A stretch of 40,471 nt of DNA from Leucobacter sp. 7(1) (GCF_900163635.1 NZ_FUID01000030.1:1-40471); one strand, 5' to 3'; shown: positions 11,522-20,177, counted from the first letter of the stretch. Notes: generated by a model from the letters alone, not told the origin. Made by a program: numbers and translations.

Positions 11522-11599
11522 CCCGGCGCTCGGCGTGGGAGCCGCCATTTTCTGGATCATCGGGTTTTCTTCTCCGCCATCGGGCCGAGATTCCCCCGG

Positions 11600-12088
11600 C
11601 TACGGCGTGTCGGCAACGTAGGGAACGCGAGCCTTCGCCACGATAATCGCGTCAATCACGATCGAGACAAGGACCGTCGCGACGAGCGCGATGAAGAGCA
11701 GCTTCGGGTCCAACCAAGGCTGATCACGCAGCAGAAATGCCGCGACAACAAAGCCCACAAGCTTCACAACCCAGGCCCCCAGCACGATGCTGAAAAAGAT
11801 CTGGAGATACAGCGGGCTCTGCACAAATCGATTCGCGAACGCAATGCTCCCGACAGTGATGAGCAGGAGCACGCCGCCAATTGCCGCACCGATCAGTCCA
11901 CCCACGAGTCCGCGGTTCGCGCTCACGGCGAAGCCCACACCCGCGAACACGATCATCGACGTGAGTGTGGCGATGATGCCCCACTTGACGCCGCGCAGCA
12001 GCATCGGCTGCGAGGTCGGCATCGGGAACGCCTCGGGTGCCGCGGAGTTCGGGCTTCGGGGGCTCTCGGGCTGTGCGGGAGAACTCAC
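11600..12088 (-). CDS. AtpI-like membrane protein of the ATP synthase locus
   Basis: 162-aa membrane protein with a Pro/Ser-rich N-terminus (about 28 residues) and four hydrophobic helices at about residues 33-52, 60-83, 94-118 and 128-148. Position just before atpB and the four-helix plan match the AtpI/small membrane protein found at this place in actinobacterial atp loci, where AtpI helps c-ring assembly. Sequence identity to E. coli AtpI is not evident by eye, so the call rests largely on context. Its ATG overlaps the stop of the upstream gene (ATGA, 12088-12085). Confidence 0.75.
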   Translation of the reverse strand: MSSPAQPESPRSPNSAAPEAFPMPTSQPMLLRGVKWGIIATLTSMIVFAGVGFAVSANRGLVGGLIGAAIGGVLLLITVGSIAFANRFVQSPLYLQIFFSIVLGAWVVKLVGFVVAAFLLRDQPWLDPKLLFIALVATVLVSIVIDAIIVAKARVPYVADTP

Positions 12089-13290
12089 TCGGAGGTCCTT
12101 TCGGTAGACGGGCCTCCGGCCTCAGCGGGAGATTCGGGGGCTGCGACGGGAGCGCCCCGTCCCGTCAACGCTACCGCGCCGCGCTGCGCGAGGGCTGCAC
12201 GCACCCGGCTCGCGGGAAAAAACAGCAACAGCGCGCACAGCGTCCCGCCGACAACAAGCACAATCGCGGGGAGCACGAGACTCTGCTGCGTAAATGCGAG
12301 CAGCAGGGCGACCGAGAGGACCGCGGTGCCAAGATAGAAGATGCAGACTGCTTGCAGCGGTGAGTGACCCATATCGAGCAGTCGATGGTGCAGGTGCATC
12401 CGGTCCGCGGTGAAGGGGCTCTTCCCGGCCCGCATCCGCCGCAGCACGGCAAGCGTAAAGTCGGCGAGCGGGAGGGCAAGTACCGCGATGGGGAGCAGGA
12501 TCGGGATAAAGCTCGGGAGCACGAGGTTCACGTCGAGGGCGGCGGGGTTCAGCTGACCCGTCACCGAGACCGTCGAAGTTGCCATCAGGAGCCCCACGAG
12601 CAGCGCACCCGTGTCCCCCATGAACATCTTCGCGCGGTGCCAGTTGAAGGGCAGGAAGCCGATGCAAATCCCGAGCAGCACCGCCGCGATCAGACTCGCG
12701 AGCGTCACGGAATCCACGCGCCCGATTTGTTCGTGCAGGAGGCGGGTGTAGATGAAGAAGACCGCGTTTGCGATGATCGCCACCCCGGCGACAAGTCCGT
12801 CGAGCCCGTCAACGAAGTTCACCGCGTTCATCACGAGCGTCATCAGGAACACCGTGAGGATGAAGTTCAGTGCGGGCGAACCGACAATCAGCGTATTCCC
12901 GAAGGGCAGCGAGATGATCTGCACCCCGCTCCAGGCAAGCAGCCCCGCGGCCGCGAGTTGCGCGGCGAGCTTGATCATCCAGTCCAAATCGAAGAGATCA
13001 TCAAGAATGCCGACCGCCGCGATGATGGCGCAGGCCCCCAGCAACGCCCACATCTCTGAGCCCTGTGTGAAGAGTTCCGCGAACTCGCGTTGCGATCCCG
13101 CGACCGCGAATGCCGCGAGCACGCCGATGAACATGGCTATCCCGCCGAGGCGGGGCGTGGGCGTGCTATGGACGTCCCGCGCCCGGACCTCCGGTGCGAG
13201 TTTGTACCGTCGACTCAGCCGCAGCACAACAAATGACGCGGCAGCGGTCACCGCTGCCGCGACAAGCGCCACCACGAGATACGGAAACAC
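12085..13290 (-). CDS. Undecaprenyl-phosphate sugar-1-phosphate transferase (WecA/TagO/MraY-like family)
   Basis: Polytopic membrane enzyme, 401 aa, that starts cell-wall glycopolymer synthesis by moving a GlcNAc-1-phosphate (or similar) from its UDP-sugar to undecaprenyl phosphate. Family motifs: DVHSTPTPRLGGIAMF near the N-terminus, DDLFDL (catalytic Asp pair), NAVNFVDGLDGLVAG, FMGDTGALLVG and the HLHHRLLDMGHS motif of the WecA group. About eleven hydrophobic helices are visible. A hydrophilic C-terminal tail of about 25 residues (AAPESPAEAGGPSTE) is poorly conserved. The start is GTG, 2 bp after the tsaC stop, and the stop overlaps atpI. The exact sugar cannot be told from sequence. Confidence 0.93.
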   Translation of the reverse strand: MFPYLVVALVAAAVTAAASFVVLRLSRRYKLAPEVRARDVHSTPTPRLGGIAMFIGVLAAFAVAGSQREFAELFTQGSEMWALLGACAIIAAVGILDDLFDLDWMIKLAAQLAAAGLLAWSGVQIISLPFGNTLIVGSPALNFILTVFLMTLVMNAVNFVDGLDGLVAGVAIIANAVFFIYTRLLHEQIGRVDSVTLASLIAAVLLGICIGFLPFNWHRAKMFMGDTGALLVGLLMATSTVSVTGQLNPAALDVNLVLPSFIPILLPIAVLALPLADFTLAVLRRMRAGKSPFTADRMHLHHRLLDMGHSPLQAVCIFYLGTAVLSVALLLAFTQQSLVLPAIVLVVGGTLCALLLFFPASRVRAALAQRGAVALTGRGAPVAAPESPAEAGGPSTERTSE

Positions 13291-13292
13291 GA

Positions 13293-13967
13293 CTACGCCT
13301 CGACGGTGACCTGCGGCAGCAGTTCAGCGATGGCGTCACGGGTGACACCGCCTGCGCGGAGGATCCGGATAGTTCCGCCCTCGGCGGTGAGACCCGTGGC
13401 GTCGATGATCGTCGACGCCACCCCGTCCCCATCGCCCTCGCCGACTTCCAAGTACACGGCGACGCTGTCACCGAGCATCTCCTGGGCCGCGGCCGCAGTG
13501 CGCGCCGCGGGTTCGCCGGTCTTGTTTGCCGAGGACACCGCGAGCGGGCCAGTCTCCTGCAGGAGCTCGAGCGCGAGCGGATGGCCCGGGATCCGAAGTG
13601 CCACAGTCCCACCCGTATCACCCAGGTCCCAGCTGAGGGCAGGGTTGGCCTGGGTGATGATTGTCAGCGGTCCGGGCCAGAAGGCCCCAGCAAGCGCCTC
13701 CAAGGGCTCGGTGACCTCAACCGCGAGAGCCGCGAGCGTGCCCGTGTTCGGGATCAGCACGGGTGGCGGGGACTGCCGGCCCCGCCCCTTTGCGTCGAGC
13801 AACCGCTGCACGGCCTCCGGCGAAAAGGCGTCGGCGGCGACGCCGTAGACGGTGTCTGTGGGCATCACAATGAGCTCACCCCGACCGATCGCGCGGCGTG
13901 CGGTTCGGGTGCCGCTGAGCAGCTCGGAACTATCGGTGCAATCAAAGACCTCGGCCATAGCGATCAA
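13293..13967 (-). CDS. tsaC: L-threonylcarbamoyladenylate synthase (TsaC/YrdC family)
   Basis: Cytosolic enzyme, about 221-224 aa, that makes threonylcarbamoyl-AMP from Thr, bicarbonate and ATP for the t6A37 modification of tRNA. Motifs: RRAIGRGELIVMPTDTVYGV at the N-terminal YrdC fold, LLDAKGRG, FWPGPLTII and LAVSSANKTGEPAA. It lacks the extra C-terminal Sua5 domain, so the TsaC type is the better name. Two starts compete: TTG at 13967 lies 5 nt after AGGAG, while ATG at 13958 is 14 nt away. The TTG is spaced better, the ATG is the commoner codon. It sits between prmC and the transferase, as in many actinobacteria. Confidence 0.93.
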   Translation of the reverse strand: MIAMAEVFDCTDSSELLSGTRTARRAIGRGELIVMPTDTVYGVAADAFSPEAVQRLLDAKGRGRQSPPPVLIPNTGTLAALAVEVTEPLEALAGAFWPGPLTIITQANPALSWDLGDTGGTVALRIPGHPLALELLQETGPLAVSSANKTGEPAARTAAAAQEMLGDSVAVYLEVGEGDGDGVASTIIDATGLTAEGGTIRILRAGGVTRDAIAELLPQVTVEA

Positions 13968-14027
13968 TGCTACTCCTGCGGGCCTGGACGTGGGGCACTC
14001 CAGCCCGAGAACCCGCCTGCGCCCCTG

Positions 14028-14891
14028 CTACCGCAGGGCGGTGGTGGCGCGATCCCGGCCCGTGAGATCCTGGTGGGTCGCGGCGGCGCGCCAGCCATCG
14101 GCAGCGAGCAACTCGCGGATCGCCGCGCCCTGCAGCTCCGCATGCTCAAGCACGAGCAGACCGCCGGGTCGCACGAGATCACGCGCAGCCCGGCTAATGA
14201 TCCGGACTACGTCAAGTCCGTCGACACCCCCGTAGAGCGCGAGTTCCGGGTCGTGATCACGCACCTCGGGATCCCGCGGCACCATATCTGCGGGCACATA
14301 CGGTGGATTTGAAATCAGCACGTCAACGGTGCCCGCGAGCTGCGCAATCTCGGAGATCGCACCGAGCCTGGCTACATCGCCGCGGAGCAGTGTGACCCGC
14401 CCGTCGCCCCACTCGGCGACGTTGCGCTCCGCCCAGGCGTGCGCTTCACGACTCTTTTCAACGGCCCACACACGCGCCGTCGGTACCTCTCGCGCAAGCG
14501 CGAGAGCGATCGCGCCACTCCCCGTGCACAGATCGACAGCAATTGGTTCGGCGGACGGGACAAGCTGCAGCGCATCAATCGCGAATTGTGCGACGGTCTC
14601 TGTCTCGGGGCGGGGCACGAACACGCCGGGACCGACCGAGAGCTCGATCGTGCGGAATGGCGCGCGCCCGGTGAGGTGCTGGAGCGGGGTGCGACGCGCC
14701 CGCTCCTCCGACAGCTCCAGTGCGGCGTCCCACTGTTCCGTCGTGAGCGACTCACCCATAACGGCGAGGGCCTGCACGCGTCCGCGACTGACGCCCAACA
14801 CGTGGGCGAGGATCAGCTCAACATCGGTACCCGGATCCTCGATCCCACCCGCGGCGAGTGTCGCCTGCAACTGCGCGATTGCCGCGCTCAT
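14028..14891 (-). CDS. prmC: Peptide chain release factor N5-glutamine methyltransferase
   Basis: SAM-dependent enzyme, 287 aa, that methylates the Gln of the GGQ motif in release factors; its substrate PrfA is encoded about 4 kb away. The catalytic NPPY is present in LISNPPYVPADMV, the SAM site is VDLCTGSGAIALALA, and the N-terminal helical release-factor-binding domain contains LILAHVLGVSRGR and LQHLTGRAPFR. The ATG at 14891 follows AGGA by 8 nt. In related genomes prmC usually follows prfA directly; here cysK, cysE, the MFS and GNAT genes lie between. It is divergent from cysK. Confidence 0.95.
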   Translation of the reverse strand: MSAAIAQLQATLAAGGIEDPGTDVELILAHVLGVSRGRVQALAVMGESLTTEQWDAALELSEERARRTPLQHLTGRAPFRTIELSVGPGVFVPRPETETVAQFAIDALQLVPSAEPIAVDLCTGSGAIALALAREVPTARVWAVEKSREAHAWAERNVAEWGDGRVTLLRGDVARLGAISEIAQLAGTVDVLISNPPYVPADMVPRDPEVRDHDPELALYGGVDGLDVVRIISRAARDLVRPGGLLVLEHAELQGAAIRELLAADGWRAAATHQDLTGRDRATTALR

Positions 14892-15014
14892 CTGTGTGTG
14901 TTCCTGTGCCTGCACTCCCCCACTCTCCCACAGCGGCCGCCGCCTGCCGTCCGCCGCTGCGTCACACGCCGCAACATCCCATAACTCCCACAAACTTCTG
15001 GAATAAGGTGGAGC

Positions 15015-15020
15015 TATAGT
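15015..15020 (+). promoter_or_regulatory. Candidate -10 element of cysK
   Basis: TATAGT lies 38 bp before the cysK ATG in the divergent prmC-cysK gap, a region clearly less GC-rich than its surroundings (14977-15024). No good -35 is seen at the usual distance, so the promoter may need an activator. Confidence 0.4.
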
Positions 15021-15057
15021 TTGAGTGGACCAACCGACCCGAGGAGGACCCTGGCTC

Positions 15058-15993
15058 ATGGCACGGACGTACGACAACATCACGCAGGCTTTTGGCAACA
15101 CCCCGCTCGTCCGACTCAATCGAGTCACCGGGGACGCCGGCGCCGAGGTGCTCGCAAAGCTCGAGTTCTACAACCCCGCCGGCTCCGTGAAGGACCGCAT
15201 CGGCATCGCCATCATCGACGCGGCTGAGCAGTCGGGCGCACTCGCGCCGGGCGGCACCATCGTCGAGGGGACCAGTGGCAACACCGGAATCGCACTCGCG
15301 TTTGTTGGAGCTGCCCGCGGCTACCGCGTGATCCTGACGATGCCCGAGACAATGAGCGTGGAGCGCCGCAAGCTCCTCGCCGCCTACGGTGCCGAGATCG
15401 TGCTCACCGAGGGCCCCCTCGGCATGAAGGGCGCCGTAGCCAAGGCCGAGGAGATCGCGGCGCACACCCCGGGTGCGGTCCTCGCACAGCAGTTCGCGAA
15501 CCCCGCGAACCCGGCGATCCACCGCGCAACGACGGGCCCCGAGATCTGGGCTGACACCGACGGCAAGGTCGACATCTTCGTCGCGGGCATCGGCACGGGC
15601 GGCACAATCACCGGTGCCGGCGGCTACCTGAAGTCGCAGAACCCGGGCGTGCAGGTCGTCGCGGTCGAGCCCATCGATTCCCCGCTGCTGACCGAGGGCA
15701 CCGCCGGCCCCCACAAGATCCAGGGACTGGGTGCCAACTTCGTCCCTGACATCCTTGACCGCGATGTCTACGACGAGGTCATTGATGTCGCGCTCGCTGA
15801 CTCGATCTCCACTGCGCGTGCGCTCGGCACCGACGAGGGCATCCTCGCGGGCATTTCCGGCGGGGCCGCGGTGTGGGCCGCCACCGAGCTGGCCAAGCGT
15901 CCCGAAAACGCCGGGAAGAAGATCGTCGTCATTATTCCGGACTTCGGTGAGCGATACTTCTCGACAGTGCTCTACGAGGATCTCGCGGTCTAG
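15058..15993 (+). CDS. cysK: Cysteine synthase A (O-acetylserine sulfhydrylase)
   Basis: PLP enzyme, 311 aa, that makes cysteine from O-acetylserine and sulfide. The PLP lysine is in [10 protein letters not shown], the phosphate-binding and substrate loop is [13 protein letters not shown], and [10 protein letters not shown] binds the cofactor phosphate. [11 protein letters not shown] near the C-terminus is also typical. The ATG at 15058 follows GAGGAGG. It is followed by a 12-bp hairpin and then cysE, which makes its substrate. It ends ...DLAV without an obvious extension. Confidence 0.97.
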   Translation: MARTYDNITQAFGNTPLVRLNRVTGDAGAEVLAKLEFYNPAGSVKDRIGIAIIDAAEQSGALAPGGTIVEGTSGNTGIALAFVGAARGYRVILTMPETMSVERRKLLAAYGAEIVLTEGPLGMKGAVAKAEEIAAHTPGAVLAQQFANPANPAIHRATTGPEIWADTDGKVDIFVAGIGTGGTITGAGGYLKSQNPGVQVVAVEPIDSPLLTEGTAGPHKIQGLGANFVPDILDRDVYDEVIDVALADSISTARALGTDEGILAGISGGAAVWAATELAKRPENAGKKIVVIIPDFGERYFSTVLYEDLAV

Positions 15994-16030
15994 TCTCGAG
16001 CCGCCGCGTGCACTGCGGCACCTCACACTC

Positions 16031-16059
16031 CGGGTCCGGGCATATTCTGCCCGGACCCG
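16031..16059 (+). terminator. Hairpin between cysK and cysE
   Basis: A perfect 12-bp stem, CGGGTCCGGGCA with TGCCCGGACCCG, encloses the 5-nt loop TATTC. No T-run follows, so it may be a weak terminator, an mRNA-stability element or an attenuator that sets the CysK:CysE ratio. Confidence 0.5.
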
Positions 16060-16123
16060 CTGTTGCACCCGAGACGGCACCTCTGCAGCCACCCACAATG
16101 AGCACCGACAGGAGACGCGCGGC

Positions 16124-16693
16124 GTGAGCATCTTTTCCCGGATCCGCGAGGACATCGCAGCAGCACGCGCCCACGATCCCGCGGCGCGCGGCAGCGCCGA
16201 GGTGTTTTTTGTGTACTCGGGCCTGCACGCGGTCTGGTGGCACCGCGTCTCGCACGCACTGTGGCAGCGAGGCATGCGCTTTCTCCCCCGCGCGATCTCG
16301 CAGTTCACCAGGTTCTTCACGGGTATCGAGATCCACCCGGGCGCGCGGATCGGCCGCCGCCTCTTCATCGATCACGGTATGGGCGTCGTGATCGGGGAGA
16401 CCGCGGAGATCGGCGACGACGTGCTGATTTACCACGGCGTGACACTCGGCGGCACCGGACACGGTACCGGCAAGCGCCACCCCACGCTCGGCGACCGCGT
16501 AATCGTCGGAGCGGGCGCGAAGCTCCTCGGTGCGATCGAGCTCGAACATGATTCCGCGGTGGGGGCGAACGCGGTGGTGGTGCGCTCGGCACCGCCCTGG
16601 ACCACGCTCACCGGGATCCCGGCGCAGGCGCGGCCGCGCCGCGGTGCCCCCCGAGCGGAGCAGCCCGATATGGCCGATTTCTACGTGATCTAG
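16124..16693 (+). CDS. cysE: Serine O-acetyltransferase
   Basis: Cytosolic enzyme, 189 aa, that acetylates serine with acetyl-CoA to give O-acetylserine for CysK. It shows the left-handed beta-helix hexapeptide pattern (IEIHPGARIGRRLFIDHGMG, then IGETAEIGDDVLIYHGVTLG) and the active-site His in IDHGMGVVIGE. It is the short type, like Bacillus and mycobacterial CysE. The start is GTG at 16124, about 10 nt after AGGAG; no in-frame ATG fits. The C-terminus (about residues 165-189) is charged and may form the tail that docks in CysK, but a terminal Ile is the only visible match to that rule. Confidence 0.95.
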   Translation: MSIFSRIREDIAAARAHDPAARGSAEVFFVYSGLHAVWWHRVSHALWQRGMRFLPRAISQFTRFFTGIEIHPGARIGRRLFIDHGMGVVIGETAEIGDDVLIYHGVTLGGTGHGTGKRHPTLGDRVIVGAGAKLLGAIELEHDSAVGANAVVVRSAPPWTTLTGIPAQARPRRGAPRAEQPDMADFYVI

Positions 16694-16732
16694 TTCCCGC
16701 GTCCGCATCGGCGGCCACACCGGCCGCTCCCC

Positions 16733-16826
16733 CACAGAACCGACCCGCAATTGCAGAAGCGACCCGCTACGTGCACGAATTCGGTGCACGCACGCACCGT
16801 TCTGCAAGCTGCGGGTCGGTTCTGTG
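16733..16826. repeat. Long imperfect inverted repeat between cysE and the MFS gene
   Basis: CACAGAACCGACCCGCA (16733-16749) is perfectly inverted at 16810-16826, and TTGCAGAA (16751-16758) pairs with 16800-16807, giving a 25-bp arm with a small internal bulge. The left arm is also half-repeated directly as CAGAAGCGACCCGC at 16754-16767, and the centre holds two palindromic GTGCAC copies. It looks like a REP/MITE-type extragenic element or a very strong bidirectional terminator between convergent genes. No T-runs flank it. Confidence 0.75.
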
Positions 16827-16846
16827 TGCGGCCCATCGGGCGCGGC

Positions 16847-16891
16847 GCCCGCGGAGCCCGCGACGCCCGCGGAGCCCGCGGAGCCCGCGGG
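16847..16891. repeat. 9-bp tandem repeat (GCCCGCGGA-type, five copies)
   Basis: Five consecutive 9-mers (GCCCGCGGA, GCCCGCGAC, GCCCGCGGA, GCCCGCGGA, GCCCGCGGG) lie immediately 3' of the MFS stop codon on that gene's strand. Non-coding; likely a variable-number repeat. Confidence 0.85.
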
Positions 16892-16893
16892 GC

Positions 16894-18297
16894 CTATCGG
16901 AGGCTTCGACCGTGCTTGCGCATCCAGCGGCCGGTGCGGCGCTGCTCGACAAGAATCATGATAATTCCGAGCGCCCAGAACGGAATCTGCACGGCAAACG
17001 CGACTCGGAACGCGGTCAGCGAGTAGTCCTCCGGAGAGCCGGCACCCTGCATATCAAGCACGAGCCCGACAAGCAGGATCACGATGAGCGACGCGGTAAA
17101 GCCCGCCGTATTCACGAGGCCTGTCGCGAAGCCCGTAAAGCTGCGCGGCGTGTGCGATCGCAGCACTTCAAAGGCGATCATCGACGCGGGGCCACCGAGC
17201 GGCATCACGACGAGCAGCACAACAAGGAGCCAGGTGGGCGGCGTTCCCGGCCATACGAGCACCGCGATCCATGCCGCCGCGATACCGATCACGATTCCGA
17301 AGTACACCCACACGCGACGCTCCAGGAACCGGGAGCTGATCGGCCCGAGCACAAGGCCGGCGAACATCGACGAGAGCACGGTCAGGCTCAGCAGACCGCT
17401 CGCCGCTGGCTGCGAGAGCCCCACGCCCCCGACGAGGAACGGGGTGCCCCAGAGCAGCAGGAAGACGTTCAGCGCGAACGGAGACGTGAAGTGCATCCAG
17501 TACGCCAGGCGAACGCCCGGGATCTTCAGAAGGCGCCGTGCGCGGGTCCAGAGGCTCTTTTCGCTCCGCGGTGAGCGCTCCCCCACGATCTGGATCAGCT
17601 CGGTGCTCGGCGGGGGCATCTGGAATGCCCCGGTCGCGAGACCACCGCCCAGGCCCCGGGCGTTTCGGGTGGTCTTGCCGGTCCGCCCGATCAGGCGCTC
17701 CGCGAATGTCCCCGCTCCGGGCCGATCCCGCACCACGAGCGCGCCCAAGAGTGTCGTGAGTAGCCCGAGCGCGGCGAGACCCAAAAACCCGCTGGTCCAC
17801 CCGGCAACACTGACAAACAGCGCGAGCGGAGCCACTGAAACAAGCTGGCCTGCCTGGCCGATCAGGCCGGTGAGTTGACTCACGATCGGGAGCTGGCGCA
17901 CGGCAAACCACTCCGGCAAGAGCCGCATCACACTAATAAAGGTGCAGGCGTCACCGGCCCCGACGAGCACACGAGCCAAGATCGCAAGCTCAACGTTGTG
18001 CACCGTGGCCATGAGCACCTGCCCCAGCACCATGAGCACTGAACCGGCAAGCAGCATCGAGGTCGCGCTCAAGCGATCGAGCAACACCCCGACGGGGATC
18101 TGCAACGCCGCGTACACGATGAGCTGAATCATCGGAAACAACGACAGTGTGGTGGCGTCGATCCCAAAGTGTTCCTGCGCGGCGGGCCCGAGCGCGGCGA
18201 GCGAGGAGCGGTTGATCACCGCGACGGAGTACAGGAGGGCGGCGACCCCCCACACGATCCAGGGCAGGAGAGGACGTGCGGATCGCATATCGTCCAT
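16894..18297 (-). CDS. Major facilitator superfamily transporter
   Basis: 467-aa inner-membrane transporter with about twelve hydrophobic helices. An MFS motif A-like loop follows helix 2 (PVGVLLDRLSATSM), and RVLVGAGDACTFISVMRLLP is a typical helix-4 motif. A charged cytosolic loop of about 60 residues (RTGKTTRNARGLGG and onwards) splits the two halves. The ATG at 18297 is 4 nt after GGAG; a second in-frame ATG lies three codons on. Substrate unknown; the overall look is of the NarK/hexuronate-like proton symporter branches. It lies downstream of the GNAT gene, separated by a hairpin. Confidence 0.9.
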   Translation of the reverse strand: MDDMRSARPLLPWIVWGVAALLYSVAVINRSSLAALGPAAQEHFGIDATTLSLFPMIQLIVYAALQIPVGVLLDRLSATSMLLAGSVLMVLGQVLMATVHNVELAILARVLVGAGDACTFISVMRLLPEWFAVRQLPIVSQLTGLIGQAGQLVSVAPLALFVSVAGWTSGFLGLAALGLLTTLLGALVVRDRPGAGTFAERLIGRTGKTTRNARGLGGGLATGAFQMPPPSTELIQIVGERSPRSEKSLWTRARRLLKIPGVRLAYWMHFTSPFALNVFLLLWGTPFLVGGVGLSQPAASGLLSLTVLSSMFAGLVLGPISSRFLERRVWVYFGIVIGIAAAWIAVLVWPGTPPTWLLVVLLVVMPLGGPASMIAFEVLRSHTPRSFTGFATGLVNTAGFTASLIVILLVGLVLDMQGAGSPEDYSLTAFRVAFAVQIPFWALGIIMILVEQRRTGRWMRKHGRSLR

Positions 18298-18310
18298 GCT
18301 ACTCCTGGCC

Positions 18311-18349
18311 GGGGTGCCAGCGTCGCGGGAAACGCGCGCCGGGCACCCC
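18311..18349 (-). terminator. Hairpin between the GNAT and MFS genes
   Basis: GGGGTGCC (18311-18318) pairs with GGCACCCC (18342-18349), with an inner CGCG/CGCG pair. It lies after the GNAT stop and directly before the MFS ribosome-binding site. No T-run follows, so its terminator role is uncertain. Confidence 0.4.
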
Positions 18350-18364
18350 GATCAGCGTTGCGTG

Positions 18365-18904
18365 CTAGTCGCGCGGCGGGAGCGGCGGGCCGTCAGGGAA
18401 GTCGCTGCGGGTGAGATCCAGGAACATGGCGTCCTCGAGGTGGCCGCCGGGGCGCACCTGGTAATCGCGGAACACTCCCACGCGCTTGAAGCCGAGACGC
18501 TCGTAGCTCCGAATCACACCCTCGTTATTGATGTTCGGGTCGAGCGTGATGCGGCTGATCCCCGCCGCGAACTCGGCCCGGATGCCGAGCGCGAGAGCCT
18601 CTTCGCCGATGCGGCGACCGCGGAAACGCGTGCCGATGAAGATGTGCATCACTGTCGTCGGGTATTCGGGGTCTGCGCCACGCAGCACCACGAGCACGCC
18701 CGCGCACTCCCCCTCGACCTCAATAACGCGTGTCGTACCGGGTTCATCGATGAACTCGGACTGGATCCGTTCCGGGGTGTAGCCGACCCACCAGAGCGCG
18801 ACCTCGGGCTCTGCCAGGATCGCGGTGAGCGGTGCGAGGTCGTCCTGCCGAGGGGCGCGGAGCGTGACAAGGGGGCCCACGATGGGCAGCTGAGTTTCGG
18901 TCAT
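18365..18904 (-). CDS. GNAT-family N-acetyltransferase
   Basis: Cytosolic acetyl-CoA-dependent acetyltransferase, 179 aa. The N-terminus GPLVTLRAPRQDDLAPLTAI is typical of RimJ/RimL- and AAC(6')-like members, and the acetyl-CoA loop is GTRFRGRRIGEEAL. NNEGVIRSYERLGFKRVGVF is the usual C-terminal GNAT motif B region. ALWWVGYTPE resembles aminoglycoside 6'-N-acetyltransferases, but resistance cannot be claimed from this alone. The ATG at 18904 was chosen because the longer frame has no ribosome-binding site. It follows prfA by 39 bp. Confidence 0.88.
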   Translation of the reverse strand: MTETQLPIVGPLVTLRAPRQDDLAPLTAILAEPEVALWWVGYTPERIQSEFIDEPGTTRVIEVEGECAGVLVVLRGADPEYPTTVMHIFIGTRFRGRRIGEEALALGIRAEFAAGISRITLDPNINNEGVIRSYERLGFKRVGVFRDYQVRPGGHLEDAMFLDLTRSDFPDGPPLPPRD

Positions 18905-18943
18905 TCCCTCAGCGTACTGCGCAGTCGTGGGTCCCCGCACCAC

Positions 18944-20020
18944 CTACTGCTGGCCGAGTGCCGCCAGTCGCGATTCCTCGTCCATACGGATGCAGGACTC
19001 GATCACGGGATCGAGTGCGCCGTTCATCACGTGGTCGAGGTTGTAGGCCTTGAACCCGGTCCGGTGATCCGCAATGCGGTTTTCCGGGAAGTTGTACGTG
19101 CGGATGCGCTCTGAGCGATCCATCGTACGGATCTGGCTGGAGCGGTGGGCGCTCGCTTCAGCGGCCTTCTCCTCCTGCTGCCGCGCGAGGATCCGCGCGC
19201 GGAGCACGCGCATGCCGGCCTCGCGGTTCTGCAGCTGCGACTTCTCGTTCTGCATGGCCACGACGATACCGGTGGGCAGGTGAGTGATGCGCACGGCGGA
19301 GTCTGTGGTGTTCACCGACTGGCCGCCGGGGCCCGAGGACCGGTAGACGTCGATCTTCAGATCGTTCTGGTGGATCTCGACCTCTTCGGGTTCGTCGACC
19401 TCGGGGTAGACGAGCACACCGGTGGTCGAGGTGTGGATCCGACCCTGTGATTCGGTGACGGGGACGCGCTGCACGCGGTGCACACCGCCCTCGTACTTGA
19501 GGTGCGCCCAGGCACCCTGCGACGGATCGCTCGGGTTCGCTTTGATCGCGACCTGCACGTTTTTGTACCCACCGAGGTCGCTTTCGTCCTTCTCGAGGAT
19601 CTCGGTTTTCCAGCCCTTGGACTCCGCGTAGTACATGTACATGCGAAGCAGGTCGGCACCGAACAGCGCCGATTCGGCCCCGCCCTCGCCGCCTTTGATT
19701 TCGAGGATGACGTCTCGGGCGTCGTCGGGGTCGCGCGGGATCAGGAGCCGGCGCACCTTTTCTTGTGCTTCGGCGAGGCCCGCTTCGAGGTCCGGGATTT
19801 CTTCGGCAAATGCCTCGTCTTCACGCGCGAGTTCGCGAGCGGCTTCGAGATCGCTCCCGAGCTGGATCCAGTGCTCGTGCGCAGCCTTGATCTTGCTGAG
19901 TTCGGCGTAGCGCCGGTTCACCTTCTTGGCGCGCGCCGCATCGGCGTGCAGCGCCGGATCGGCGAGGTCTTCCTGCAACTGCGCGTGCTCTGCGAGCAGT
20001 CCCGCGACCTGTTCGAACAT
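18944..20020 (-). CDS. prfA: Peptide chain release factor 1
   Basis: Class I release factor, 358 aa, that recognises UAA/UAG and frees the finished protein on the ribosome. The GGQ motif is in [18 protein letters not shown], and the N-terminal coiled coil runs to about residue 100. In the stop-codon-recognition region I see [17 protein letters not shown] downstream of GGQ as in RF1. The start has an excellent GGAGGAAAC site. It is modified by PrmC, encoded at 14028-14891. A terminator-like structure separates it from the upstream rho gene. Confidence 0.97.
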   Translation of the reverse strand: MFEQVAGLLAEHAQLQEDLADPALHADAARAKKVNRRYAELSKIKAAHEHWIQLGSDLEAARELAREDEAFAEEIPDLEAGLAEAQEKVRRLLIPRDPDDARDVILEIKGGEGGAESALFGADLLRMYMYYAESKGWKTEILEKDESDLGGYKNVQVAIKANPSDPSQGAWAHLKYEGGVHRVQRVPVTESQGRIHTSTTGVLVYPEVDEPEEVEIHQNDLKIDVYRSSGPGGQSVNTTDSAVRITHLPTGIVVAMQNEKSQLQNREAGMRVLRARILARQQEEKAAEASAHRSSQIRTMDRSERIRTYNFPENRIADHRTGFKAYNLDHVMNGALDPVIESCIRMDEESRLAALGQQ

Positions 20021-20035
20021 GTTTCCTCCGGGTGA

Positions 20036-20135
20036 TCAAAAACTCAGCATCCTGCGCTCCGGCCGTGAAGTGGCCGAATCCGCGGAGCCCGGCCCACTGG
20101 CCAGACTCCGCGGAAAGCTCCGCGCGCGCAGGATG
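20036..20135 (-). terminator. Terminator-like nested hairpin between rho and prfA
   Basis: CATCCTGCGC (20048-20057) pairs perfectly with GCGCAGGATG (20126-20135), enclosing a second perfect stem, TCCGCGGAG with CTCCGCGGA, and a GGCC/GGCC tip. On the minus strand five T residues follow five bases after the stem, then the prfA ribosome-binding site. It should end rho transcription or attenuate prfA. Confidence 0.75.
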
Positions 20136-20177
20136 ACGGGACAGACCCGTGACAAGTCGCGGAGCGCGGGGATGCGG

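Noticed and set aside
16847..16891. Tandem repeat considered as a CRISPR array
   Set aside because: The units are 9 bp with no unique spacers and no cas genes are near.
18365..18904. Calling the GNAT protein an aminoglycoside acetyltransferase
   Set aside because: The resemblance is limited to general features shared by the RimJ/RimL branch; no resistance context is present.
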